Source: Tamarix chinensis (taxonomy: Eukaryota; Streptophyta; Magnoliopsida; Caryophyllales; Tamaricaceae). From it: a stretch of DNA of 64,000 nt. Made by a program: the position numbers and the translations under genes. The notes under the pieces are model-generated. The model was given only the letters and a program-made list of their open reading frames with translations. It was not told where the DNA came from and did not search any database. This document shows, one piece after another, positions 1 through 11,899 of the stretch. Within the stretch, counting starts at the first letter, position 1, and every line of letters starts with the position of its first letter. The DNA is taken from contig CM060177.1 in NCBI GenBank assembly GCA_030549775.1, positions 34,936,514 through 35,000,513 on the forward strand. The letters run 5' to 3'.

Positions 1-199
1 CCGTTATTAAAAGTGCAAGGTAAAATTTTTCACGGGAATTTTAATAACGGTTGACGTAAAACCGTTATTAAAACATGATTTAATAATAGTTCAAACAAGA
101 ACCGTTGTCAAAATTGGCAAGGTTTTAATAACGGTTCCTGTAAGAACGGTTATTAAATCATGTTTTGATAACGGTTCTTGCAGGAACCATTATTAAAAG

Positions 200-520
200 T
201 TCCTTTTTATTTCGTTCTCTTCTGTTTCGTGCCAAAAATTTCAGACTCTGCCGCTTCCCTCTCGTACTCTCTTTCTCTTGCGAACCCTTGCACCACCGCT
301 CAGGCTCCTCTGAATTAAGGGAAATAGTCGCACCGCCATCTCTCCACCACCCCTCTGCCATTATTGCGAACGTAGCCAACATTTGTACCTTCGTCATTGT
401 CGTTCTCAACTTGTACGCTGTCGCTCCCTTTACGCATGTGTTTTTCTTCCTTCATTGCTTAATTTGTCTCTACTGATATGTGTATATCTATATAAATGCA
501 TGCATGTTGCACCGAAGAGG
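200..520 (+). other. Conserved 5' block shared by the three CACTA elements
   Basis: This pyrimidine-rich, relatively GC-rich block (exact start approximate) lies just inside the left subterminal array. It recurs at about 30700-31040 on the minus strand in CACTA-B and, more diverged, at 32725-33010 in CACTA-C. Open frames occur on both strands but are not consistently conserved among copies. A promoter, 5' UTR or first exon of the element, or a captured host fragment, are all possible. Confidence 0.5.
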
Positions 521-614
521 TTGTGTTTGATGTGTTGTTCGAAAATCTGTTGTTTGATGTGTTGGTGAAAAATTTTGTTGTGGCCTTTTTTGATTGTGGT
601 CGGCCGAGACCTTA

Positions 615-616
<2 letters not shown>

Positions 617-656
<40 letters not shown>

Positions 657-1343
657 GTGTTTATAATCTATTTTATAAAAACATGTATTATTATTTTAAG
701 AGAATCCACAAGCCTAAAATATATTTTATTATCATAAGATATGTACGTTCTAAGTATAAAATTAAGGTGTATATTTTTTTTAGCACTCACATTATTATAT
801 ATGCAGATCATGTGTATTTATATGCTTTTTTTAATATATATTTTGTAAGACATGTATTTATATTCCGTAAAATGTGTGTTTATATGTGTTCTATTATATA
901 TATATATATATATATATAAGATGTGTATATATAATCTAAAATAATTGTGGTTAGGGTTAGGGTTGGGATTAGGGGGACGGTTAATGGTAGGGTTAGGGTT
1001 AGGGTTAGGGTTAGCTATAGGTTTAGGATCATTATCTTATGAGGTTTAGTGTTATTTTTTATTATAATTGATTAGGGTTAATTATTGTTAGGGTTAGGGT
1101 TAGGGGGAGGGTTAGGGTTTATCGTTTATTATACTAAATATAAACTAGGGCTATAGGGAAAAATCCTAAGGATAAGGGTATTGTGCATGGGGAAAAGTTG
1201 AGGAGGTTGGTTGGGCATCGGTGTTGTGATAAAATTAAATAGAGATGAATAATTGTGTATAATAATAATAATAATCATAATAATAATAATAATAATCATA
1301 ATAATAATAATAATAATAATAATCATATAGGATTTATTAGGTT

Positions 1344-1410
<67 letters not shown>

Positions 1411-1418
1411 TATATATT
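617..1418. repeat. Microsatellites: (TA)n and (TAA)n tracts
   Basis: (TA)n at 617-653, 893-918 and 1348-1418, and an interrupted (TAA)n at 1259-1323. The same positions in CACTA-B carry shorter or longer tracts (about 30181-30234 as TTA), so these are unstable parts of the element. Translated frames over them are artefacts. Confidence 0.9.
951..1119 (+). repeat. Telomere-like TTAGGG repeat clusters inside CACTA-A
   Basis: Two clusters (951-1012 and 1088-1119) hold perfect and near-perfect runs of the six-base unit TTAGGG, with a few variants such as TTGGGA. The usual plant telomere unit is the seven-base TTTAGGG. CACTA-B retains only a short CCCTAACCCTAAC remnant near 30380 on the other strand. 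The location inside a transposon argues against a real telomere. Confidence 0.8.
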
Positions 1419-2035
1419 ATCTTATTAATATCTACTTGATTTTACTATGCGTAGCTTGAATGATTTGATGATAGTTTGATGTTTAGCCAGTTTGTTAAAT
1501 ATATAACTAAAGATTATGTCCTTAATATATATTATATACATTACAGGACGAAATTCAAGCGTCAGATGGTGAGGAGGAGGTAGACCAATATAACATTGTA
1601 TCATAGGCTATAGGAATTGTAGAACACCCTGGAAGACATAGGGGTCTTGGATTAGGTGTTACGAAAATGAGCGTACGTGGTCGATCTCGTGGTTCTCGTA
1701 ACAGTTTTAATAACGGTATTAGGTAGCGATCTATATATTCTACATACATTTTTAGGTTTGTATTTCGTCTACATCTTTCAGTCTTCCACCCTAGATCTGT
1801 GAACTCTTTACTTTGGGGTGTAGAGCTACCAAGTTGTGGTATGCCCACTAATTTTTATTCCTAAGTATAGTTGGTGTATTGAGACATGCATACCAATTAT
1901 AGATTGATTGAAATTATGGTGTGATTGCAGATTTGGTATGAATTGATGTTGTTTTACATTGTAGATTTGGTAATTGTTTGAACATACAACTGTGTATGTG
2001 GGCAGGAACAAAAAAGAAAAATTAAAAAAAACATA

Positions 2036-2486
2036 TAGTTTTAATAACGGTTTTGTTTAAGAACCGTTTTAAAACTCCTTATAATCTTATATTTATGCGC
2101 ATTTAATACGTATTAGAGGGTTTAATAAATGCATAATCAATGATCGAAACGGTAATTTGATCATGTTTTAACAACGGTTTTTGTATTAACCGTTATTAAT
2201 ACATGGTTTTCAACAACGGTTTTTTCATATAAACCGTTACTGAAACCTTATTTTTAACAACGGTTTACTGAGAAACCGTTATTAAAAGCTCCTTTTTAAC
2301 AACAGTTTTTAAGTAAAAATCATTATTAAATATGAATTATATGCACATATTCGCGGGTTTTTGTGTATTTTTCATGACGGTTATGAACCGTTATTAAAGA
2401 TTTAATAATGGGCGATTCAATAACGGTTGAAAACCGTTATTAAAACTATATAATAACCGTTATTAAAACCCCTTTCCGTCGTAGTG
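2036..2486. repeat. CACTA-A right subterminal inverted-motif array
   Basis: The motif TTTTAATAACGGTT and its complement AACCGTTATTAAAA recur in alternating orientation, separated by only a few bases, so adjacent copies can pair as short hairpins. CACTA transposons typically carry such subterminal repeats as transposase-binding sites; that role is inferred here from family knowledge. A matching left array occupies 1-210. Confidence 0.8.
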
Positions 2487-4083
2487 AAATGATGACATTG
2501 ATATGATTAATATTGACTTTGTGTCTGCATATCTAATTGAGGAGGATCCTAAATCCTACAAGGAAGCAGTAACTTCTATGGATGCTAGTTTTTGGAAAGA
2601 AGCAATTAAAAATGAGTTACAATCAATTATGTCCAATAACACTCGGAATTTGTTTGATTTACCTAAAGGTTGTAAACCAATCAGATGCAAATGGGTCTTT
2701 AGAAAGAAATTAAGAACTGACAGGACCATAGATAAGTTTAAAGCTAGATTAGTGGCTATGGGCTACAAGAAAAAGAAAGACATTGACTTTTTCGATACTT
2801 ACTCTCCCGTGACTAAGATTGCCACTATTCACTCCTTGGTTTCTTTGGCTGCTATCCGTGGACTTATAGTTCATCAAATGGATGTGAAAATAACGTTTTT
2901 GAATGGTGACCTGAAAGAGGAGATCTATGTGAAGCAGCCCGAGGGTTGTGAGGTTGAAGGTCAGGAGACTAAAGTTTGTAGATTGAGAAAGTCATTGTAT
3001 GGCCTTAAACAAGCTCCTAAACAATGGTATGAAAAGTTTCACCAGAATTTAGTCAACAATGGTTATATAGTAAATGCATCTGGCTCATGTGTATATTCTA
3101 AATTGATTGGACATGAATGTGTGATAATATGCTTGTATGTGGATGATTTGTTGATTCTTAGCATAAGTATGAATGTGGTCAATGAGACCAAAGTGTTTTT
3201 ATCTTCTCATTTTTAAATGAAAGACTTAGGAGAAGCTGATGTAATTCTTGGTATTAAAATGATAAAAACCGAGAATGGATTTTCCTTGAATCAATCACAT
3301 TATGTTGATAAGATTCTAGAAAAATTTGATTGTCAAGATGAAGTGCTTGTGAAAACTCCCTATGATCCCAACATACATTTGAAAAAGAACCTAGGCGCTA
3401 GTGTTTCTCAAGTTAAATATGCTAAAATCATAGGTAGCGTGATGTTCCTCATGTGTACTAGACCTGACATAGCATATGCTGTGAGTAGATTGGTTAGATA
3501 TACTCATAACCCAGGTAGTGATCACTGGACTGCCCTACGCCATTTTCTTAGATACCTTAAAGGTACTAAGGATTGGGGTTTACACTTTTGTAAATTTCCT
3601 ACTGTGCTAGAGGGATTTATAGATACAAATTGGATTTCTGATAATGATGAGGTCAGTTCTACCAGTGGTTATGTGTTTACCTTAGGAGGAGGAGCTATAT
3701 CTTGGAAGTCTGCTAAGCAGACTTGCATAGCTCTCTCCACCATGGAGTCAGAGTTTATTGCCCTTGAGTTAGCTGGTTAAGAGGCAGAATGGTTGAGGAA
3801 CTTGTTGGCCGATGTGCCTTTATGGAGGAAACCTAGTGTACCGGTTTCCTTACATTGTGATTCATAGGCAGCTATATGTGTTGCCAAGAACATAGTTTAT
3901 AATGGTAAGAGGAGACACATTCGTGTTAGAAATAGTTGTGTGAGACAACTGTTGAGGAATGGTGTGATCTCTTTAGAGTTCGTTAGATTTGAGAGGAATC
4001 TGGCAGATCCTCTAACAAAGGGTCTAACAAGGAGAGTCATCCTTGAATCGTCGAGGGGAATGGGGCTTAAGCCTTTTAGTTGA
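2487..4083 (+). pseudogene. Ty1/copia pol fragment: reverse transcriptase and RNase H
   Basis: In normal retrotransposition this product makes cDNA in virus-like particles. The frame begins at the CACTA-A junction, in the linker before RVT_2. It carries the copia RT signatures KWVFRKK, KARLVAMGY, FLNGDL, SLYGLKQAPKQW and the catalytic YVDDLLIL, then RNase H motifs ([45 protein letters not shown]). The C-terminal tail has a tRNase-H-end LADPLTKGL motif and stops at 4083. In-frame stops occur at 3214-3216, 3778-3780 and 3865-3867. The last two sit where Gln is usual (CAA to TAA, CAG to TAG), as expected of methylcytosine decay. Gag, protease and integrase lie left of CACTA-A, outside the window. 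Confidence 0.95.
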
Positions 4084-4676
4084 GGAAAGTATGGTAGATA
4101 CCATATGTGGTCAAACGAAATCATATGATCACTCCTTTGTACTACGTTCTCATTCCTATGGTGCATTGTAGTGCGTTGCAGACAGGTTATGCTTTATGCT
4201 TTGATGAGTTCATAGCCTTATATTTTGGGTGGTTCTAATGAGACGGATCTGATGAACTCACTGCTAGAATTTTATAAGGTTGAGCATGATTGTGCTCTTA
4301 ATGGATCCATAACCAGGTTTGGTGGTGCTTGTGAGGTGCACTTGATGGATTCATCTAGGTGAGTGTGAAGGTGGGCCACCATCTATGAAAGATTCAGGCT
4401 ATCTTTCTAGAGCACTCATGAATAACCAAGGTGTGCGGATGGCCATTAAAAGTGCTTGTGTTACTATCATGGAATTTGTCAAATTTAAGGTAAGACATGT
4501 GCTGTGAGGATCTCAATCGAAGTCTGGGTAGTTCAAGACTCGTTCAATCCTCAGATATGGTTGTTGCCTCACTTCACTACGTATCAATTCAATCATTGTG
4601 ATATTGATACGTAAGTGTTATTCCTTCCTTGTCTAGATCTATTGTGTTTTCTTTCTGTTTTCCATTAGTGGGGGAT
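4084..4676 (+). other. Copia 3' spacer with polypurine tract
   Basis: About 590 bp lies between the pol stop and the 3' LTR, without a convincing frame. It ends in a purine run (AGTGGGGGAT) directly before the LTR's TGTTGG, the expected plus-strand primer site. Such a long spacer is unusual for compact copia elements. Confidence 0.6.
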
Positions 4677-5441
4677 TGTTGGCGCAATGGCAAATCATTA
4701 AGCTTTGCAGAATTATGCTGTTGGTTTTTCTATTGTCCCACATTGGTGGTGAATAGTAAAACTATTATGTTTTTATATCCTCCTACCCATTGGCTTGTTT
4801 GAGTTTGGGTTGTTTTGTGTGGGTATTGGGCTGGACTATATATACCACATACACATGCGCGCACGCCGCCGCCTGCCCGTCTGGTTCGAGCTGAGCTGGG
4901 CGTGGGTCTGGGTGTGGTCTTTGATCCAGTCCGACCCGATCTTTTCTTTTATCAGAAATTTTTGAACAGTTTTTTATCGGGTTGATTTAGTTTTCGTCGG
5001 TTGCTTCTTTTATGCAAATTTTACCTATTCTTTTAATTGATTTGTGGTGTGAAGAGTGGGAGACGTTCCACTCTTCCACTAGTTTGGTTTATTTATTAAT
5101 AACAAAATTTTGTTTTGTTTTTTCGACCTAAATAAAAATTGAATCTTTTCGGCGTGAGAAACTGAAGCAACACCGATGACCTAAAGTCCCAAAACTCTTT
5201 TCAAAATTCCATAGATCTGGGTATTGTATTTTTGTGAGTTCTAGTCCTTCAATCCCGAGTGCACATGATCAAAGGAAGTTGTGTTAACCTTGGAGGTGAA
5301 CCGACCAAGAAGGGATTTGCGCCAAAGTCCGGTCGAAATTTACTTCAGGGCAGTGAGTTTATTTCACGGCACAACACTTAATCTCGGTTTGAATTTATTT
5401 ATTCTTTTAATTGTTGCGTTTATCGAAGTTATTATCCTACA
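4677..5441 (+). repeat. 3' LTR of the copia element
   Basis: Begins TGTTGG after the polypurine tract and most likely ends ...CCTACA just before the CAD coding sequence, giving about 765 bp with TG/CA ends. A TTTTTATATCC stretch near 4770 is a plausible TATA region. If the right end is correct, the 5-bp TSD would be ACATG (5442-5446), but the matching left flank is outside the window. Confidence 0.72.
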
Positions 5442-5443
5442 AC

Positions 5444-5932
5444 ATGGTTGTAAAATTTGGGAAAGCATTTGGTCTAAATGTCATGGTGTTCAGCACAGGT
5501 ATTTCCAAGAAAGAAAAATCACTCAACATATTAAAAGCCGATCGATTCGTAATCTCATCGGACGAACAAGAAATGAAATCACTTGTTAAGTCATTAGACT
5601 TTATTATTGATACTAATTCCGGAGATCATCCATTCGATACATATCTCTCGCTTCTGAAGACAAATGGTGTTTATGTTCTAGTCGGTGTACCCAGTCAAGT
5701 TAAATTTAGTCCTACTAGTTTGGTTTTGGGTATGAAGACTTTATCTGGGAGTGTTACCGGCGGTACTAAGGATACACAGGAAATGCTGGATTTTTGTGCC
5801 ACTAAGGGTGTTTATCCTAAGGTTGAGGTTGTTCATTTTCAATATGCCAATGAAGCTCTTGAGAGGATAGTTAAGAGTGATGTTAAGTATCGGTTTGTTA
5901 TTGATATTGAGAATTCACTCAAGCAGAATTGA
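5444..5932 (+). pseudogene. Cinnamyl alcohol dehydrogenase family, C-terminal fragment
   Basis: The family (zinc-dependent MDR alcohol dehydrogenases) reduces cinnamaldehydes with NADPH in monolignol synthesis, or related aldehydes. The fragment starts inside the Rossmann domain at [10 protein letters not shown] and keeps the dinucleotide-site neighbourhood ([10 protein letters not shown]), the IIDTNSG strand, [25 protein letters not shown] and the C-terminal [14 protein letters not shown], stopping at TGA 5930-5932. It is about 160 residues of a roughly 360-residue family. The catalytic and structural zinc sites and most of the glycine motif are missing. Homology begins exactly at the copia LTR end, without a splice acceptor, so the copia insertion probably interrupts an exon. 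The frame itself is clean, which suggests recent loss or weak constraint. The exact CAD subfamily is not resolved. Confidence 0.88.
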
Positions 5933-6640
5933 TGAATTTGATCTTTCTTCAGTTGTGTACTTGTTCCGTGCTTGGTGGTGTTAATGTGTCATAGTTTTGG
6001 CAGTCCAACGTCCATCGTTTGGCTCTCAATGAATCAAGACTTCTTTCTAAAAGTTAATGTTTGAGTTTTATCATGTTCAAATATCCTTCCCCTTTCTTGT
6101 AATACATTTATTATACCGTTACTTATATAGTAATTTATATTTATCTCAATAAAAATATTTGATATTAGTGACATTGAAATTTAGTGATAATAATCGGTTG
6201 GTATACCATGAACCCAAGATGACCTAGTTAGGTGGTCTTGGCATACAAAATAAGGAGTTTGATTTATTCGTTATAGATATAAGACATAATTAACATAAAA
6301 ATAATATATAACCACCATTTGCTACAAATTATCTACTTTTTCTATTATTCATGTTGGATAGTTTTAACATAATATTCATGCTAAAAAAATATAATTACTA
6401 TTAAAATAAGGTATAATTATCATAATAATTAAATATACTATAAAAATAAAATAGATTCCAACTTCTTACGTGAAGTTGATTGAAATACTATTCACGAGTG
6501 TTGGTATTTAATTTTATGATAAAACTTTCAAATATAAACTGTAATTAAGCTCTATTATTTTTTTATAGTTTAAAATAGTTGCAATATAATTTTTTTTTCA
6601 TTAATAAAGTGTCATACGCTATACATTCAACCTATAATGT
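5933..6640. other. CAD 3' flank, no gene seen
   Basis: AT-rich sequence follows the CAD stop. Its first 150 bp may be 3' UTR (candidate AATAAA-like signal near 6148). I see no other feature. Confidence 0.4.
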
Positions 6641-9415
6641 AAAAATTCATGTGCTTAATGATGATTATATGATGATTGATCTTGTTTTGATAATGTTTTT
6701 TAGGATTGATTCAAGGAAGATTTAGAAAATATTGACAAATAATGAAGAAAATAATTTTTGGGTGTCTCATTTTATTGATTCTATGTACTGATTTATCCAT
6801 CATCATTTGAGCTACAAGAGAAGGTAGTTTGTTTCCTTGAGAAACTTGCCTAAAAATGCCTGACTTCCAGTAGAATTAGGGTTTCAATGTTGTGTACCTT
6901 TACTCTTCATTTTCCATCATATTATGGGTATATTAGCATCCCTAATCTTCATTTATCCCTATTTTCTCTCAACCAATGAATTGGCTTTGTTTCTGTCCTT
7001 ATGTTTCCATTCATTTTCTCCTCTATGTTCCCCATTTCTAATCTTCTTTACTTCTTCTAATCCTCCCTCTAACTCTTTCGTGTTTTACTTTTAAGGAAGA
7101 TAGGGTTATATTTAGTAAAAAGGTTAATGATTAAGTTGGTTTTCCTTACTGTTTACATTGGTGAGGTGTTCAACGTTTGGGTTCTCATTTAAGGTCTTCC
7201 CTGCATGGTTTTGATTTTGCTAAGCTTTACTAAGTAAGTTTTTTTTTCCTAAGGAGTTGAGTGAATGAGCATGTGGGTTAGTTGAGGTATGAAATTCATA
7301 TTTTCGCATGATTATATGATAGTAGCAGTGTTGTGGTGGATCACACCTTGAGCTGTATTACTTTGAGAGAATGTGATTTTTTGCATATGTCTTGATAATT
7401 CTTTGGGAATGCAACTTGATTTAGTAGTTGAACATGCTTAATCTTTTGTTTTTGTTTGGTAATGTCTAATGATATAGATGTTATATAGTTCATAACTAAG
7501 GTTTAAATTGAATATCGAAATGCATGTCTATGTTATTTGTACACAAACCAATCAATTGGTTTGACCAAACTAATTGATTACTTTTTAAAATAGTGGAACT
7601 AATCTATTCATTTGTTTATGGTGGCTTTAACCTATAGACTGGTTTGTTCGAACCAATTAAATGATATTTAGAATAGGTTAACTGTAATCCAGGCCAATTA
7701 ACTAGTTTGGCTGAGGCAATTTGGGTTGTTCTTAGTTTGAACCAATCGACTGGTCCTTAGAATAATTAATCAGTTTGATAAACTAATTAATTAGTTTTGA
7801 TAAGGATGCAGGGGTTTGGTTTTACCAAACTAATTGGCTAGTCTATATAATCAATTGATTGGTTCAGGGTAGAATGTTTTTATTTATTTCCTTTCAACCT
7901 CATAAAGGTTTGATACTTTTTATTATATTTTGATATGATTCTTAGATGATAGGCATTCACTTCTTGGCATAACTTAATTAACTCAAATGATGGATCAAAT
8001 TAGTTAAGTATTGATGATATCACCACTAAGTGTCTTTGAAGGATTAAGATGGATAATTTGTAGTAGTTATATGGTTATAGTTGGTTTGACATGATATGCA
8101 AGCCTCATTTAGTATATGGCTTGGTTAACAAAACATTAATCACTTGAAATGAAAAAACATAGAGCACTATATGGGACTATATTCTTTGATCCTCAATTAT
8201 ATAATGGGGGTTAACCTGCCTTCGGGCATATTTATTTGCCTTTGGATGCCTTCACACGAGATCCCAATTGATTATAATGTCTTTTCTACTCTAGACATTA
8301 ATGATGTACTAGAGGGTATAGATAATAAAGGGACTGGATACCTAAATGGTTTAGTTGGCTTTAACCAGACTTTATATTCATTGGTGGTTCTCTTAGCATT
8401 GACTAAACTTTATATCCATTGGTGGTTCTCTTAGCTTTAACTGGCATTTTGTTATTTGTTCATTAGTTTAACTTATATGAGTACTGAGGGACTATGGGGG
8501 ACAATCAAGATCATTTGTCAAAAAAGAAAAGAAACACAAATACTTCAACGATTAGTTATTTAATATGGTGATCCAAATTTCATAATATGTTAAGTGGAAT
8601 AGATCTTACAATTTACCTTGTAGTTTGCATTATTAGTCTATCATTTCACATGATTATATGTCACTATCCATGACTCCTGAATTTTGTGATAATCATGATG
8701 AACTATGAATTTCCTATACTTAGTATAAATCATGACATTCCGTGAATTCCATGTCTATAGCTAAGCATGATACTACGTTCTTCCTCGTGCATGTTTAGGT
8801 TACCATAATGAGAATTTCATGTTGGTAGAGTACGTAAATTAGCTTGTCACTATATGAGGATGATAATGTGTGCTAGTATGATCTATGTATTTTTATGAGC
8901 ATGTGTGCTTTGTAAACTCCCATGAATAGGCATCTTGACTTATTTTATATGTATCGTATTAATGTGCCCATCTAATCGATCATTTACTCAATTCTATAAG
9001 TTGATGACCTTATGTAGGGGTGGTCAGTAGCAAACATATTATGTTTTTGGACATAGTGCAATCGAGCATGGAATTGTGGCAAATACGCTTTTGTTGGTCC
9101 TCGAGAGGCCTAAATTTTATAATTTTCCCTTATTTTCTTATATGCCCTCTTTATGTATTTTGGTTTGGTTTGGACCTGACAAAGTCTTGTTTTGTAAACC
9201 TTAAATTTTTTTTATGTTATTGATTTTGTGCTCTCTATCCCCATTTTTGTTGGTTGTATACTTAGTCTTGTATCTAATATAGGATAAACAATAGGATGCT
9301 TATCTAATGTTAGGTGTAGTGGCAACACCTATCTTTCCATGATTATTTTTTATATTTCAGCTTTTGTAAATTAAACTTTTTTTTGTTGTAAAAAATGAGG
9401 GTATTACGTTAACAT
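6640..9415 (+). repeat. Degenerate long LTR (TGTAACACCCC family), plus orientation
   Basis: The segment around 8200-8510 aligns by eye with 63728-64000: GCCTTCGGGCATATTTATT, CTTTTCTACTCTAGACATT, GGCTTTAACC, GAGGGACTATGGGGGA. Its right end (AAAATGAGGGTATTACG near 9415) resembles the family's ...AATTTTGGGGTGTTACA. The start is not resolved. It also contains a cluster of AATCAATTGGTT-type palindromes (7540-7870) shared with 51290-51600. Small open frames inside it look non-coding. Confidence 0.5.
7540..7870. repeat. Clustered palindromic motif (AACCAATCAATTGGTT type)
   Basis: Variants of CCAATCAATTGGTT, ACCAAACTAATTGATTA and CTGGTTTGACC recur about every 30-60 bp in both orientations. A diverged version occurs at 51290-51600 in the related LTR remnant, so the cluster belongs to the LTR family. 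Confidence 0.55.
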
Positions 9416-11899
9416 ATATTCAGCATATAAATTGTATATTTACATAATGAAGAAATTTATAAAATAAAGGAGCATGTGATTTATATAGAATGGTGATTAT
9501 CATATAATAGCTTAATGATTATCTTGTCATAGAGTAGTGATAATAGCAGTAACAACAACAACAAAAATAATAATGTAGATATACAAATAATTATAATTAT
9601 GTATGGAGTAATTAATAATGATAGTAATCATATATTACCAATAATAATTTATTATAAATAATAGTAGTAAAGTCAGTGATTATCACACAATAACTTTGTG
9701 ATTATCATTGTTAGAATGACGAATATCTCTAGTGACGACAGTGGTTATTCTATTACTAACTTAGTGATTATCTCAAGTGAAATTGGTAATTATGCTATTA
9801 AATAGAAATTATTATCTCTAATGATAATATCAATCATATTATGTTTTATTTTATTTTTTCAATTATCATTTTAGTTATTATAATAGAAATAATTATAGAT
9901 ATAATTATGATAATCACTTACATATACAAACAAAGTGAGGATTATCTCTATTTGATGTCGCTTGAAGTGGTGATTATTAACACCTTTTTACTCAGACATA
10001 GTTGAGTAAGAAACCACAAATACTCAATTACTAGTGATTAACTTTGTTCTTCAATCAATGAGAAATATGCCACAAAAATTTTATTAGATTTTTCGTGTAC
10101 TCTTTAGTCAATGAGAACTATTTAATACATGTAAAATTATATTTATTGTTGTTATCAAGCTTCACCACCAAAATCATTTTTATTAATTATGAAGTTAAAT
10201 TTAACATTTGGTGGCTTTTCATTATCTATATTATTTTATTTTCTAGGTAATAGTAATATTTTGAGTTTGGATTAAAACCCTCATCTCCTAACAAATGAAT
10301 ATTAAATAAAGTTTATCGAGAGATAATATATAGTATAAGATGAACAAAGATGAGATATGTTTATTAAATAATGAATTTTGGAGATTGAAGTGATGTCTTT
10401 TATTGATTGACCATCGACCTTTTAAAGGCAAAATATATAAGATAATTAACACAACTATAGAACAAGATAATAAGGAAAATTATTTCACTATACATGGTAA
10501 TAAGAGGAAATTAGGGACACACATATTGAAAAAAGATAGTTTTAATAATATGCAAATTTTACTTCTAAGAAAATGCCAATACTCCCTCTCAAAATGGAGC
10601 CTAATGATTACAATTGTCCATTTTGCCAGATAGGAGCTGAGATCATTGATTACCTACAACTTTGATAAAATTGTCAGCTGATTGATTGGTAGAGAATATA
10701 TGATGCATATCAATATGTTTTGCACCAAAATTTGGCCACGTACATAGTGATAATAAATTTCTATATGTCTGGAAACATAGAATGAGATGCAGTATGCAAG
10801 TTTACCTAATTATCACATAAAAGACATATTGCCTATGAAACACACTAAACGGGGCTAAGAATGACTTTAACCCAATAAACTCAAATGTAGTGACAAATAC
10901 GACACAATACTTAGCTATAGTTGTGGGCCTAGTAATAGCAAATTATATCTTTATTTTTTATAGGGAATCTCTAGATCTGATTTAATATCTATGGTCCATG
11001 CAATTATCAAATACAAATCAATGAATATATAATATACCTTTGTAGTATGATAAATGTGTCTAGATTGCACCACAAATGCCATGCCTCTTTTGGTATCCAC
11101 ACAAACATGTTCAATCCAAAATTAAGCGTTCTAGCACGAGAAAATATTTTTTCCCTTAAATTAATTGAGGAGGTATTTTGGAAAAATACTTTTTTAACCT
11201 TCCTTCTCAATGTGGCTCTCTTCCTTTATAATGGGAGATGAGTCCAAATAAAATTCTATAATATCTAGTATTAGATTGATGTAGTAGGCATGGACTCGAG
11301 CAGCCATATTAGTTCACTTATGCTTCAGCATGACCATACATTTCACACTCTGACTAATCGAAGGGCCCAAATATATATTTCTCTCACTATATGATATGGG
11401 ATAATTCCATCATATTCATCCATATTCCTCAACATGGTTCATAACATGCTTGATCATAACTTTCATAATCACCTAACTAAAAAGTAAGGCACTTGGTGTA
11501 AGATACATACTTGAGTGATTCATGTTATATTTAGATATTTTTTTCATTCTTTATGTTCATTAAGAACAAAACACTCACTGTTTCATTTTATTTATGTTTA
11601 TGATTAAATTATAGTATAGTCCTATGAATGTTTTATATCCTATGACGACAGAACATCAAATAATTGATTTGATTGTGGAACTCTATCATTTATGTCATGT
11701 ATATATTTTAAATGGTCCCTATTCTATCATCATTAGCTATGAGGACAATAATTATTTTTTATTAGCATGTAGATTAACTAAAAACCAAATTTCATAGGTC
11801 ATGAATACATAATATTAAGCTAATCACATGGATACATGTTAGAGAATATTGTATTAGAATGACTAGCCATGAGAACACTATAAGGTTGTTAAATATGTG
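9416..11899. other. AT-rich intergenic DNA, possible copia debris
   Basis: No gene is seen. 9470-9950 has irregular GTGATTATC-type repetition. The minus strand of about 10640-10990 gives patchy copia RNase H-like residues with many breaks, too weak to assign. Frames at 10403-10633 and 11007-11241 match nothing I recognise. Confidence 0.3.

Larger units (their letters stand above)
1..2486 (+). mobile_element. CACTA-A, CACTA (En/Spm-like) DNA transposon, left end outside window
   Basis: The right terminus reads ...CCGTCGTAGTG at 2486, the inverted complement of a CACTAC terminus, and the copia pol frame resumes directly after it. The first bases of the window match an internal stretch about 140 bp from the 5' end of CACTA-B, so only about that much should lie outside. 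Both ends carry arrays of AACCGTTATTAAAA and its complement. Like CACTA-C it runs 5' to 3' on the plus strand. The body is non-coding: a conserved 5' block (about 200-520), AT microsatellites, TTAGGG repeats, and a segment (1800-2000) shared with CACTA-B and CACTA-C. No transposase or protease frame remains, so it is a non-autonomous deletion derivative. The TSD cannot be checked because the left flank is missing. Confidence 0.88.

Noticed and set aside
575..919. Open frame of 114 codons in CACTA-A
   Set aside because: Dominated by (TA)n translated as Tyr-Ile; microsatellite length differs in sibling elements.
951..1119. True telomere or chromosome end
   Set aside because: Lies inside a CACTA element, short, with variant units and unique flanks on both sides.
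1129..1326. Minus-strand frame of Ile/Met runs
   Set aside because: Translation of a (TAA)n microsatellite.
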